A DNA stretch of 64,000 nucleotides from Amarobacter sp964507025 (GTDB taxonomy: Bacteria > Chloroflexota > Dehalococcoidia > Tepidiformales > Tepidiformaceae). Both the position numbers and the translations under genes were made by a program. Location: the NCBI GenBank assembly GCA_964507025.1, contig CAZDOK010000001.1, positions 186,001 to 250,000 on the forward strand, read 5' to 3'. This document shows, piece after piece, positions 42,206 through 50,658 of the stretch (position 1 is the stretch's first letter; every line of letters starts with the position of its first letter). The notes under the pieces were generated by a model. That model did not search any database, had not been told where the DNA came from, and worked only from the letters and a program-made list of their open reading frames with translations.

Positions 42206-43558
42206 CTACCGTGTGAGCAACAGCGGCCGCTCTTCGGGAGCGGACCGCGGTGGTTCGAGTGAGAGACTGTCCCGCCCATCGTACAGGCGCATGATCGTAG
42301 CGGCGAGTTTCTGCGGGTCGTGCCGGTAGCGGTTCTCCTCGGCGACCACATCGGCCTCGACCAGCCGGATGCCGGGATAGGCGCTGAGATCTTCAGGCGA
42401 TAGCGTCACCGGCGCGGAATGCCACGCCTCGGGCAGCTGCGGCGCGATGTTGCTGTTGGCCACCACAGCGTGGACCACTCCCTTCCCGGTGTGCCGCTCG
42501 ATGGCCTCCAGGTGTTCGATCACTCCGAACCCATCGGTCTCGCCGTGTTGCGTGGCAACGTTGCACACAAACACCTTCGTAGCCGAAGTCTGGAACAGCG
42601 CTTTTTGCAGTCCCTCCACCAGCAGGTTTGGCAACACGCTGGTGTAGAGACTGCCGGGGCCAATGACGATGAGGTCCGCGTCCAGCACCGCGCGGACAGC
42701 GTCCGGGTGCGCCTCGGCATGGCTCGGGTTGAGGTACAGGTCCTTGATCCGGGCACCGCGCTCCGAGATGTTGTGCTCGCCGTGTACGACCTCATCCTCA
42801 TGCGTGCGCGCGCTCAGGGTCACGTCCTCCAGCGTCGAAGGCAGGATGGTGCCGCGGACGTTGAGGACCCGGCTCGCCTCGTGAATTGCCGCCTCGAAGT
42901 TACCCGTTACCTCCGACATCGCGACGATGAACAGGTTGCCGAACGAATGCCCCTCGAGCCCCGTCCCTTCGGTGAAGCGGTACTGGAAGAGCTTCGACAT
43001 GAGCGGTTCGCTTTCGGCGAGCGCGGCGATGCACTGGCGCAGATCTCCAGGCGCAACCACCCCGAACTCCTGCCGGAGCCGCCCGGTGCTGCCGCCATCA
43101 TCGGCGACGGTCACAATCGCCGTGAGGTTGCTCGTGTAGTCCTTGAGTCCGCGCAAGAGCGTCGAAAGCCCGGTGCCCCCGCCGATGGCCACGATCCGGG
43201 GCCCCCGGCTCAGGAAACGCTTGTTGTAAATCGCCTCTGCCATGCTCTTTTCGCGCGTGTCGGGGCGAACGAAGGCGTACAACAGCGACTCATTCAGTTT
43301 GTACACCGCGATGCCGACCGTGCTCAGTGACAGCGTGATGAAGAGGAGGCCGCGCGCCCAGCGCGGGATGAACTGGAGCGTCAGGTAGTAGAACGTGCCC
43401 GGCAGCGGCGCCTGCAGGTAGGCCTCTTTCAGGATGTAGGCGATGCCCAGCCCCATCAGCGCGATGCCAAAGAGCAACAGCGCGAGCCATCGCTTGATGT
43501 GCATCCCCGGGTACAGCCACTTCAGGGCTGAGTGTTCGCGGATCGACCGGAGCGTCAT
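42206..43558 (-). CDS. YvcK/CofD family protein (gluconeogenesis factor type) with N-terminal membrane helices
   Basis: About 450 aa from ATG 43558. Two hydrophobic segments (WLALLLFGIALMGLGIAYIL, and LLFITLSLSTVGIAVY further on) precede a cytoplasmic YvcK domain that begins PRIVAIGGGTGLSTLLRGLK and includes TVADDGGSTGRLRQEFG and IGPGSLYTSVLPNL. YvcK proteins bind UDP-sugars and affect wall synthesis and carbon metabolism; the membrane anchor is not in the Bacillus form. TATACT (43572-43567) lies eight bases before the ATG, so the mRNA is probably leaderless. It heads the yvcK-secG-binding protein run. The longer frame to 43582 would start inside the -10 region. Confidence 0.88.
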   Translation of the reverse strand: MTLRSIREHSALKWLYPGMHIKRWLALLLFGIALMGLGIAYILKEAYLQAPLPGTFYYLTLQFIPRWARGLLFITLSLSTVGIAVYKLNESLLYAFVRPDTREKSMAEAIYNKRFLSRGPRIVAIGGGTGLSTLLRGLKDYTSNLTAIVTVADDGGSTGRLRQEFGVVAPGDLRQCIAALAESEPLMSKLFQYRFTEGTGLEGHSFGNLFIVAMSEVTGNFEAAIHEASRVLNVRGTILPSTLEDVTLSARTHEDEVVHGEHNISERGARIKDLYLNPSHAEAHPDAVRAVLDADLIVIGPGSLYTSVLPNLLVEGLQKALFQTSATKVFVCNVATQHGETDGFGVIEHLEAIERHTGKGVVHAVVANSNIAPQLPEAWHSAPVTLSPEDLSAYPGIRLVEADVVAEENRYRHDPQKLAATIMRLYDGRDSLSLEPPRSAPEERPLLLTR

Positions 43559-43566
43559 CGGGCCCG

Positions 43567-43572
43567 AGTATA
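43567..43572 (-). promoter_or_regulatory. -10 box of yvcK, leaderless type
   Basis: TATACT on the minus strand, eight bases before the ATG at 43558. Expected transcription start is within a few bases of the start codon. Confidence 0.6.
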
Positions 43573-43600
43573 CCACTGCCACGGTATATCGCTATGGAAC

Positions 43601-45079
43601 TTAAACATTTTCATTCAGCTCCCGGTCCAGTAGCGCCTGGACGACCTGTGCGTTCGCGCGTCCCCGCGTCTCACGCATCACCTGCCCCACGAGGAACTTG
43701 ATCGAAGCTTCCTTGCCCGCCCGGTAGTCCGCAACGGCCTTATCGTTGGCCGCGATCGCCTTGCGGACCGCTTCCACGAGCGCCTCCTCGCCGCTGATTT
43801 GCGCCAGCCCCTCCGCTTCAACGATGTCTTTCGCCTCTTCCCCGCTGGCGATCATTTTCTCGAACACTTCCTTGCCCACGTTTGGCGTCACCTTGCCCTC
43901 TTCGACAAGACGCGCCAGCCCAGCAAGCTGTTCCGCCGCGATGGGGAATGTTGCGATCTCCTTCTGTTCCGCGTTGAGCCAGCGGGCTAACTCACCAAGC
44001 ACCCAGTTCGCAGCAAGCTTGGCACTTCGCCGCGGTTCGAGCCCGAGTGCCCTCATGACGCCTTCGAAATACGCGGCCCGCTCCCGGTCCTCCGTCAGCG
44101 CCGTCGCTTCGTGCTCGGAGAGCCCCAGCCCCAGGAATCGCTCCTTCTTCGCTGCCGGCAGCTCCGGCAGCTTCGCCCGCACCGATTCAATGTAGGCACG
44201 GCTGAACTTCAGTGGCGGCAGGTCGGGCTCGGGGAAGTAGCGGTAGTCGTTCGCCTCTTCCTTGGTCCGCTGGCTCACGGTCTCGCCGCGCTCGTCAACC
44301 CACCCGCGGGTCTCCTGGATGATCCGCTCGCCTGCATCCAGCATTCGCGCCTGGCGAATCTCCTCGAAGGCGATGGCATCATGGACGGCCCGGAAGCTGT
44401 TCATGTTCTTGATTTCGACCTTCGTTCCGAGCTTGTCGGACCCCGCCAGCCGCAGGGAGACGTTCGCGTCACAACGGAAGTTGCCTTCTTCCATGTTGGC
44501 GTCGCTCACGCCGATGTACCGGAGGATCTGCCGCAGCCGCACCAGGTACTCACGCGCCTCCGCGGGTGTGCGCATGTCGGGCTTACTTACGATCTCCATC
44601 AACGGCGTGCCTGAGCGGTTCACATCCACCAGGCTGTACCCCTCGCCGGTCACCCCCTCGGTGCGGTGGAGCAGCCGGGCGGTGTCTTCCTCCATGTGGA
44701 CGCGTTCCATGCCGACGCGCTTCCGCGCTCCGTCGACCTCGATCTCCAGCCAGCCGTCGTGGCAGACGGGCAGGTCGTACTGGGAGATCTGGTAGCCCTT
44801 CATCAAGTCCGGGTAGGGGTAGTTCTTCCGGTCGAACTTGCTGAACTCGGAGATCTCGCAGTTGAGAGCCAGTCCGGTCATCACGATGTATTCGATGGCC
44901 TTCTCGTTGATGACCGGCAGCACCCCGGGCATCCCGAGGCACACGGGACAAACGTGCGTGTTCGGCTCAGCCCCTGAGTAGTCGGCGCTGCAGCTGCAGA
45001 ACATCTTGCTTTTGGTGATGAGCTGGCAATGGACTTCGAGGCCGATGACGGTCTCGTATTTCGTCGCAATGGCGGTCAA
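43601..45079 (-). CDS. gatB: Aspartyl/glutamyl-tRNA amidotransferase subunit B
   Basis: 492 aa. Part of GatCAB, which converts Glu-tRNA-Gln (and often Asp-tRNA-Asn) to the amide form. It starts (TTG) TAIATKYETVIGLEVHCQL, then CSCSADYSGAEPNTHVCPVC with zinc-binding Cys, LPGVLPVINEKA-like GVLPVINEKAIEYIV, and YPYPDLMKGYQISQYDLP. The C-terminal GatB/YqeY helical domain ends the protein. GGAGGAG lies five bases before the TTG start, and TATACT at about 45121-45116 is a likely -10 box, so unlike its neighbours it has a leader. gatA and gatC are not nearby. Confidence 0.95.
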   Translation of the reverse strand: MTAIATKYETVIGLEVHCQLITKSKMFCSCSADYSGAEPNTHVCPVCLGMPGVLPVINEKAIEYIVMTGLALNCEISEFSKFDRKNYPYPDLMKGYQISQYDLPVCHDGWLEIEVDGARKRVGMERVHMEEDTARLLHRTEGVTGEGYSLVDVNRSGTPLMEIVSKPDMRTPAEAREYLVRLRQILRYIGVSDANMEEGNFRCDANVSLRLAGSDKLGTKVEIKNMNSFRAVHDAIAFEEIRQARMLDAGERIIQETRGWVDERGETVSQRTKEEANDYRYFPEPDLPPLKFSRAYIESVRAKLPELPAAKKERFLGLGLSEHEATALTEDRERAAYFEGVMRALGLEPRRSAKLAANWVLGELARWLNAEQKEIATFPIAAEQLAGLARLVEEGKVTPNVGKEVFEKMIASGEEAKDIVEAEGLAQISGEEALVEAVRKAIAANDKAVADYRAGKEASIKFLVGQVMRETRGRANAQVVQALLDRELNENV

Positions 45080-45153
45080 TCAGACTCCTCCACCGGGGCC
45101 GGGGACGCTCTAACGAGTATAGGCACCGATCCCGGAACGCGTAACCCGGGAAC

Positions 45154-46206
45154 TCAATCCACTCGGATCGCCGGCGCTCCCTTGCGTACGCGCCCGATGC
45201 GCCAGGCGTGCGCCCCGTCGCGCGAGAACGCCGCTTCAAGGGCGGAGGCCTGGCGCGGCCGAACCGCTAACAGCAATCCGCCCGAGGTCTGCGGGTCGAA
45301 CAGCAATGCCGCGACACTGCGATCCACTCCCCTTGCGAACGTCACGTGGTCGCCGGCCCACTCCCGGTTTCGCTCTTCGCCGCCCGTGTGGACCCCCATC
45401 GTCGAGCACTCGTGCGCGCCGTTGAGCAGCGGGACAGCGGCCGCCTGAACCTCGACAGCCACGCCAGAACGCGAAGCCATCTCCCACAGGTGCCCCAGCA
45501 GGCCGAACCCCGTGATGTCGGTCGCTGCTCGCACACCGGCGGCGCTCGCCAGGTGCATCGCGTGGCGGTTGAGGCGGAGCATCGAGGCGGTCGCGCCGTC
45601 CAGCCACTCCGGCTGCACCTTCCCCTGCCGCGCCGCTGAGACGATGGTCCCGGTACCGAGGGGCTTCGTCAGGTAGAGGATGTCTCCTGGACGGAGCCCC
45701 GCCTTCGTGAACATCCGTCGCGGATGCACCAGACCCAACACGCTCAGTCCGTACTTCGGTTCGTTGTCCCACACGGTGTGGCCACCGGCGACGACTCCAC
45801 CCGCCTCGGAGACTTTCTCGGCGCCGCCACGCAGGATCGCCGTCTGCACCTCGGCTGGAAGCCGCTCGGGGAACGCCGCGATGTTCAACGCGAGCACGAC
45901 CTCGCCGCCCATCGCGTACACGTCCGACATCGCGTTCGCCGCGGCGACCGCGCCGTAGGTGTACGGGTCGTCGACCACGGGCGCGAAAAAGTCGAGCGTG
46001 GCCACCACCGCCGTCGTCGCGTTGATGCGATACACGGCAGCGTCATCCGCCACACCCAGGCCGGTCAGCAACCCCGGGTGCGCTTCAGCATCGAACAGAC
46101 CAGCGAGCGGCGACAGCACCTGCGCCAGGGCCTCCGGCCCCGCCTTGGATGCTCAGCCGCCGCAGGCCGTCAGTTCGGTCATCCGGAAGATCTCTTCGCG
46201 GGTCAC
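45154..46206 (-). CDS. selD: Selenophosphate synthetase, itself a selenoprotein (in-frame TGA)
   Basis: 350 aa if TGA at 46155-46153 is read as selenocysteine (residue 18). From GTG 46206 the N-terminus reads TREEIFRMTELTACGG, Sec, then ASKAGPEALAQVL. Sec-Ala-Ser-Lys matches the active-site Cys-Xaa-Xaa-Lys of SelD, so the TGA sits exactly at the catalytic position. The rest is ordinary SelD: LGVADDAAVYRI, ATLDFFAPVVDDPY, NAMSDVYAMGGE, GGHTVWDNEPKYGLSVLG, ITGFGLLGHLWEM. Makes selenophosphate for Sec-tRNA or selenouridine. A frame beginning after the TGA would lose the catalytic residue. TAGGAT six bases before the GTG suggests a leaderless mRNA. Confidence 0.92.
46122..46152 (-). promoter_or_regulatory. 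Candidate SECIS hairpin for the selD TGA codon
   Basis: Just after the TGA, minus-strand GGGGCC (46141-46136) pairs with GGCCCT (46132-46127) around the loop GGA; the loop lies about 18 bases beyond the TGA, where bacterial SelB-binding loops are found. The usual GU of the loop is not present, so the element is plausible rather than certain. Confidence 0.5.
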
Positions 46207-46212
46207 CCGGCG

Positions 46213-46260
46213 ATCCTAGCAGGCGCGCTCATCGCCCATCGCCGGGAGCCGCGCTACAGT
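46213..46260. promoter_or_regulatory. Divergent leaderless promoters, selD and the FAD reductase
   Basis: Minus strand TAGGAT at 46218-46213, six bases before the selD GTG (46206). Plus strand TACAGT at 46255-46260, nine bases before the reductase ATG (46270). There is no space for a ribosome-binding site in front of selD. Confidence 0.6.
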
Positions 46261-46269
46261 CGATGGCGG

Positions 46270-47421
46270 ATGTCGCGCTTCGATGTGATCGTGGTTGGTG
46301 CCGGCCCCGCCGGTAGCACGGCCGCTCGCGAGCTTGCCGCCAGCGGTGCCCGCGTACTGGTGGTCGATCGGGCGGAATTCCCGCGCTACAAGGCCTGCGG
46401 CGGCGGCATTCCCCTTCGCACCGAACGCCTGCTCCCGTTTCCCATCGATTCCGTGGTCGAGGACTCCGTCAGTCTGCTCGATGTCGCGTGGAACGGCAGA
46501 TCCCGCTTCGTGCGCGATTCCGGAGCACCTTTCGCGCATATGGTCATGCGAGAGCGCTTCGATGCGCTCATCCTCGACCACGCCCAACGAGCGGGCGCCG
46601 AGTTTCGGCCCGGCACCACGGTGCGCTCGCTGCAGCAGGGGGGCCGCGTCCGAATACTCGCCGAAGGCTTCGAAGCCGAGGCTGAACGGCTCATCTGCGC
46701 TGACGGCGCGCATTCCCCCGTCGGCAAGATGGCCGGCCTGGGCGAAGGGCTCGCGGAATGCGCGGCATGGGAGGTCGAAGTCCGGGCCCCGGCGGCACTC
46801 CATGGGGCCTACCGCTCCACGGCGCTTATCGATCTCGGCTACCATCCCTGGGGATATGCGTGGGTATTCCCCAAGCGCTCGGTGCTCTCTGTCGGCATCG
46901 TGTTGCCCCCCGGCCAGGCAAACACCATGAAGGACCGCGTGGCCGCCTACCTCGACCGGCTGGGACTCGCCGGAGCGCCGGTCGACATCGCCCGGGGCCA
47001 CAAGATCCGTTTCCGCCGTGGCGGCGAGCCCATCGCCAATGAGTTCGCGCTCCTCGCCGGCGACAGTGCGGGCCTTGCGGACGAGTTCACCGAAGAGGGC
47101 ATCTACTACGCCATCGAGTCCGGCCGGGTCGCGGCGCGCAACGTTCTCCGTTCGCTCGCCGGCGTCTCGCCTCTGTTCACGTACCAGGCAGATATCGACC
47201 GCGAGGTGATGCCGGAGCTCCGGGCCGCCCGGCTCATCGGCTTCATGTTCTACGGGATGCTCCGCCGTGCCCCACGGCCCTGGATGCTCGCCAGTTCGAA
47301 ATTCCCCTACCTCTGGAACGCCTTCTTCGCGGTCCAAAAGGGCGAATCCACCTATGCGCGCGAGGCCGCCCGCGTGCCGATCCTCCCCGGGCTCGCCGCC
47401 CGGATGCTACGCGACCAGTGA
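46270..47421 (+). CDS. Geranylgeranyl reductase family FAD-dependent oxidoreductase
   Basis: 383 aa. N-terminal FAD-binding DVIVVGAGPAGSTAARELA, ending in VVDRAEFPRYKACGGGIPL, where the PRYKxCGG stretch is the hallmark of geranylgeranyl reductases and related flavoproteins. GDSAGLADEFTEEGIYYAIE is the second FAD-binding segment. Members reduce isoprenoid chains of quinones, chlorophyll or lipids, or hydroxylate small molecules; the substrate here is unknown. Near-leaderless promoter (TACAGT nine bases upstream). The stop overlaps the GTG of nth (GTGA), so the two genes are co-translated, although functionally unrelated. Confidence 0.87.
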   Translation: MSRFDVIVVGAGPAGSTAARELAASGARVLVVDRAEFPRYKACGGGIPLRTERLLPFPIDSVVEDSVSLLDVAWNGRSRFVRDSGAPFAHMVMRERFDALILDHAQRAGAEFRPGTTVRSLQQGGRVRILAEGFEAEAERLICADGAHSPVGKMAGLGEGLAECAAWEVEVRAPAALHGAYRSTALIDLGYHPWGYAWVFPKRSVLSVGIVLPPGQANTMKDRVAAYLDRLGLAGAPVDIARGHKIRFRRGGEPIANEFALLAGDSAGLADEFTEEGIYYAIESGRVAARNVLRSLAGVSPLFTYQADIDREVMPELRAARLIGFMFYGMLRRAPRPWMLASSKFPYLWNAFFAVQKGESTYAREAARVPILPGLAARMLRDQ

Positions 47422-48071
47422 CGCTCACCCCCGCCTCGATCATGCAGGCGCTCGAGCCGCTCTACGGTTGGCCACAGTCGATGCCAAGCCACGACCCGCT
47501 CGCCGAGCTGATCCTCACCGTGCTCTCGCAAAACACGGCCGACACGAACAGCGGCCGCGCCTTCGTCCAGCTCATGCGGCGATATCCTTCGTGGGATGCG
47601 ATCGCCAGCGCACCCCTTGATCAGCTGGTCGCGACTATCCAGACCGGGGGCCTCGCCCAGCAAAAGGCCCCGCGCATCCAGGCCATCCTGCGCGCAGTTG
47701 CCGAGCGCTCGCCGGATTGGGACCTCTCGTTCCTCGAAACCATGCCGCTCGAGGAGGCACGCGCATGGCTGCGCTCGCTCCCCGGTGTTGGTCCCAAGAC
47801 GGCCGCCTGCGTGTTGCTGTTCTCTCTCGGGCGGCCAGCGCTGCCGGTCGACACGCATGTCGAGCGCGTCAGCAAGCGGCTCGGGCTCATCCCGGGGAAG
47901 GCGACCGCCGACCAGGCCCACGACCTCCTCGAAGTGCTGGTCGACCCGGTGGACTACTACCCGTTTCACATGCTCCTGATCAAGCACGGCCGCCGGATCT
48001 GCTCAGCTCGGAAGCCCGCGTGTGAGCGCTGTCCGATACTCGATTGCCCCTCACGGCTTCCGGGGATGTAG
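47418..48071 (+). CDS. nth: Endonuclease III-type DNA glycosylase/AP lyase
   Basis: 217 aa. Removes oxidised pyrimidines in base-excision repair. Helix-hairpin-helix LPGVGPKTAACVL with catalytic Lys127, and VDTHVERV with Asp145, match Nth. The C-terminal iron-sulfur loop has Cys195, 202, 205 and 210; the last spacing is one residue shorter than the usual CX6CX2CX5C. LSQNTADTNSGRAF in the N-terminal part has the family QxTxD-like pattern. It starts with GTG overlapping the stop of the reductase gene. Confidence 0.9.
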   Translation: MTLTPASIMQALEPLYGWPQSMPSHDPLAELILTVLSQNTADTNSGRAFVQLMRRYPSWDAIASAPLDQLVATIQTGGLAQQKAPRIQAILRAVAERSPDWDLSFLETMPLEEARAWLRSLPGVGPKTAACVLLFSLGRPALPVDTHVERVSKRLGLIPGKATADQAHDLLEVLVDPVDYYPFHMLLIKHGRRICSARKPACERCPILDCPSRLPGM

Positions 48072-48111
48072 GATTCCCGCCAAACGTAACTCCTTGCAGG
48101 AATACCGACAC

Positions 48112-49323
48112 ATGGACACAGATCCCCGCGGTGCCGGCTTCGAGCCAGCCCGGCTCGAACGCATCACCACTCACCTCAACGCCAACTACATCGAACCCGG
48201 CAAGATCGTCGGCTGCCAGGTCCTCGTCTCCCGCCACGGTCAACCGGCCTACTTCCGCTCATTCGGACTCATGGACCGCGAGCGTTCGAAGCCGATGACC
48301 GACGACACCATCTTCCGCATTTATTCCATGACCAAGCCGATAACCTCGGTCGCACTCATGACCCTCTACGAGCAGGGCCATTTCCAGCTCAACGACCCCG
48401 TGCACCGCTTCATCCCCGAATGGCGAGACCAGAAGGTCTGGGTCTCGGGTGACATTGATGAAATGGAGCTCAAGGCGCCCGACCAGCCGATGACCATGCG
48501 CCACGTGCTGAGCCACACCGCCGGCCTCACCTATGGCGCAACCAACCACCCGGTGGACAAGGCCTATCGCAGGAATGGTGTCAACCGCGACCGCTCAGAG
48601 ACGCTCCGCACGTTCATCGAAAAGCTGGCGCTCGTTCCGCTCCGCTACCAGCCAGGTGAGCGTTGGATGTACTCGTTCGCCACCGATGTCTGCGGTTACC
48701 TGGTCGAAGCGATCTCCGGCAAGCCTTTCGACCAGTACCTCCAGGAAACGATCTTCGACCCGCTCGGCATGGGCGACACGTCTTTCTGGGTGCGCCCGGA
48801 AAAGCTGCCGAGGTTTGCCGCCAACTACCAGCGTCAACCCGACAAGACCCTCAAGCTCATCGATGATCCCGAGCGAAGCACCTACCTCCAGAACCCGAGC
48901 TTCTTCTCCGGTGGGGGCGGGCTCACCAGCACGACCGCGGACTACCTGCGATTCTGCGAGATGTTGCGCCGTGGCGGGGAGCTCGGAGGCGCTCGCATCC
49001 TGGGCCCGCGCACGATCGACCTGATGGCCCGGAACCACCTCGCCGAAGGCAAGGACCTCACGCAGATGGCCATCGGCGCCTTCTCCGAAACGGCCTACGA
49101 AGGCGTCGGCTTCGGCCTCGGCTTCGCCATGACCCTCGACGAGGTCGACGCTGGCTCGCTCGGCGAGGGCGACTACTACTGGGGAGGCGCCGCCTCCACC
49201 ATCTTCTGGGTGGACCCGCTGGAGGACCTCGTCGTCATCTTCATGACGCAGCTGATGCCGTCGGCCACCTTCAATTTCCGGGGACAGCTGAAGAACATCA
49301 TCTACTCGGCCATCACCGACTGA
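48112..49323 (+). CDS. Beta-lactamase-fold serine hydrolase (class C/esterase family VIII type)
   Basis: 403 aa without a signal peptide, so probably cytoplasmic. FRIYSMTKPITSVALMTLYE contains the SxxK nucleophile motif; the second motif appears as the Tyr in GERWMYSFATDVCGYL; HVLSHTAGLTYGATN is the typical loop. YYWGGAASTIFWVDP near the C-terminus replaces the KTG/HGG motif with WGG. This pattern is that of esterases and D-amino-acid hydrolases more than true beta-lactamases. TAGGAT at 48069-48074 may be the -10 box, with a leader of about 30 bases and GCAGG before the ATG. Confidence 0.87.
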   Translation: MDTDPRGAGFEPARLERITTHLNANYIEPGKIVGCQVLVSRHGQPAYFRSFGLMDRERSKPMTDDTIFRIYSMTKPITSVALMTLYEQGHFQLNDPVHRFIPEWRDQKVWVSGDIDEMELKAPDQPMTMRHVLSHTAGLTYGATNHPVDKAYRRNGVNRDRSETLRTFIEKLALVPLRYQPGERWMYSFATDVCGYLVEAISGKPFDQYLQETIFDPLGMGDTSFWVRPEKLPRFAANYQRQPDKTLKLIDDPERSTYLQNPSFFSGGGGLTSTTADYLRFCEMLRRGGELGGARILGPRTIDLMARNHLAEGKDLTQMAIGAFSETAYEGVGFGLGFAMTLDEVDAGSLGEGDYYWGGAASTIFWVDPLEDLVVIFMTQLMPSATFNFRGQLKNIIYSAITD

Positions 49324-49332
49324 TCCGGCCCG

Positions 49333-50205
49333 CTACCGCGCCTTGATGCGCTCCAGCAGCCCTTCGTACTGCATCGGCGTGATCGGGCGGACCACCCGGC
49401 CCATCCCGGTCCAGTGCGCCCATTTCCAGTCACCCGTGGCGCGCGGCTGTTCCACGGGAAAGAGCAGGGGCTTCTCCTTGCTCGCGAGCATCAGGTGGTA
49501 GTGCTCCCCCAGGGGAACGGTCTCATTCACGAGCCCGATCCAGTAGGTCATGTCGCCTCCGTCAGGGGCAAAGGTCGTCCCCAGGTAGCGGTACTGCCCG
49601 CGTAGTGGCCGGGACGCACTGTTGACGTAACGCGATTCGGACCCGAACGCGCGCCGGATGGCCGCCCCTCCGAGTGCGTAAAGCCGGTTCGTGCTCAACG
49701 CCTCATCGAGCGGCACGTCGCCCGTGCCCAGGATGTCCTCGAGGATGAAGTCGTGGTATTCGCGCGCAACGGGGTCGGGGTCGCCGTCGAGCGCGTCCAC
49801 CACGTCGTACCAGGTGAGCGGGATCCAGGGCGCCGGCACCCCCTCCGCACGCAGCCCAAGCATGATGAACGCCGGCCGCTCGCTCCACTCGTTTGCCACG
49901 GCCTCCATGCCCGGCAGCAGGCTCTCATCCGCACCGGGTTCAACCTGTACCTCGACGAGCACCCTTCTGCCTCCCTCGTACGTCAGGAGCAGGTCCGCGA
50001 CCCCGGCGTCGGCGAGCCGTGGTTGCACTTCCACCATCACCAGTGGGTCGGCCCCGAGCCCTGCGGCGTGCGCGATGAGCGCGGTGAGCATCCGGTGGCC
50101 GCGCCTCAGGAAATAGGCGAGTCCGGTGGTGCAGTAGTTCTCGAACGGTGTTGCTGCGGATCCCGGCCGGTATGCCGAGAGCATGGTGAAGAGGTTGTCG
50201 GCCAT
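49333..50205 (-). CDS. Hypothetical protein, PD-(D/E)XK nuclease-like N-terminal half
   Basis: 290 aa. The N-terminal ENYCTTGLAYFLRRGHRML, then VADLLLTYEGGRRVLVEVQV and PGMEAVANEWSE, show the order E ... D ... ExQ seen in PD-(D/E)XK nuclease folds, here with EVQ in place of ExK. The C-terminal half is mixed and unassigned (GQYRYLGTTFAPDGGDM). Function unknown; a nuclease role is only a fold-based guess. Start: ATG 50205 with GGAAGGA just upstream and CATACT seven bases away. It converges with the serine hydrolase gene (9-base gap) and is divergent from the HTH gene, about 160 bases apart; that gap holds nothing I recognise. Confidence 0.55.
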   Translation of the reverse strand: MADNLFTMLSAYRPGSAATPFENYCTTGLAYFLRRGHRMLTALIAHAAGLGADPLVMVEVQPRLADAGVADLLLTYEGGRRVLVEVQVEPGADESLLPGMEAVANEWSERPAFIMLGLRAEGVPAPWIPLTWYDVVDALDGDPDPVAREYHDFILEDILGTGDVPLDEALSTNRLYALGGAAIRRAFGSESRYVNSASRPLRGQYRYLGTTFAPDGGDMTYWIGLVNETVPLGEHYHLMLASKEKPLLFPVEQPRATGDWKWAHWTGMGRVVRPITPMQYEGLLERIKAR

Positions 50206-50365
50206 TCCTTCCAGTATGTCGCATGGCCGCCGAACGGAGGCGTCCGCGTGCCGTGTTCCGCGGAATTGCTCAGGCCTGTAGACAATAACGATTGTGCTCT
50301 GCTAACGTTCCATTTGCCTAAGCAATTGAGCGATTCGGCCCACACCACCCGAGGTGCCCGCCCAC

Positions 50366-50584
50366 ATGGCCGCCATCACGCCCTTCGACAACTACCTGGA
50401 CCTTGTTGAAGCAGCCCGGGAGCTCGCCATCCACCCGCAGAGTCTGCGGCGCCTTATCAAGCAGAAAAAGATCCCCGCAACGCTCTTCGCCGGCAAGTAC
50501 CTCATCGAGCGCGACAAGCTCGAGATGTTCAAGAGCAACTACGATCCGCGCCCCGGCCGTAAACCCATCCGCCGGCTCCTGTAG
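50366..50584 (+). CDS. Small helix-turn-helix (MerR/excisionase-like) DNA-binding protein
   Basis: About 72 aa from ATG 50366 (a GTG at 50354 is an alternative). NYLDLVEAARELAIHPQSLR, then LIKQKKIPATLFAGKYLIER, forms the winged-helix fold of the HTH_17 excisionase group, as found in phage excisionases, toxin-antitoxin neighbours and small regulators. The C-terminal DPRPGRKPIRRLL is basic. It ends just before a strong terminator, so it is a single-gene unit. No integrase is near; the divergent PD-(D/E)XK-like gene is the only candidate partner. Confidence 0.72.
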   Translation: MAAITPFDNYLDLVEAARELAIHPQSLRRLIKQKKIPATLFAGKYLIERDKLEMFKSNYDPRPGRKPIRRLL

Positions 50585-50604
50585 GTTCGCCAGCGCGCGA
50601 CGAC

Positions 50605-50634
50605 AAAAGGCCGGCAGTCTTGCCGGCCTTTTTT
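50605..50634 (+). terminator. Rho-independent terminator
   Basis: AAGGCCGGCA pairs with TGCCGGCCTT around GTCT and is followed by TTTT; the complementary AAAA on the other side makes it potentially bidirectional, serving both the HTH gene and the small membrane protein gene. Confidence 0.9.
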
Positions 50635-50658
50635 GCCACCCGAGAAACAGAAGTCCTG

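Noticed and set aside
48112..49323. True beta-lactamase (resistance gene)
   Set aside because: SxxK is present, but there is no signal peptide, and the KTG motif is replaced by WGG, which fits esterase or peptidase relatives better.
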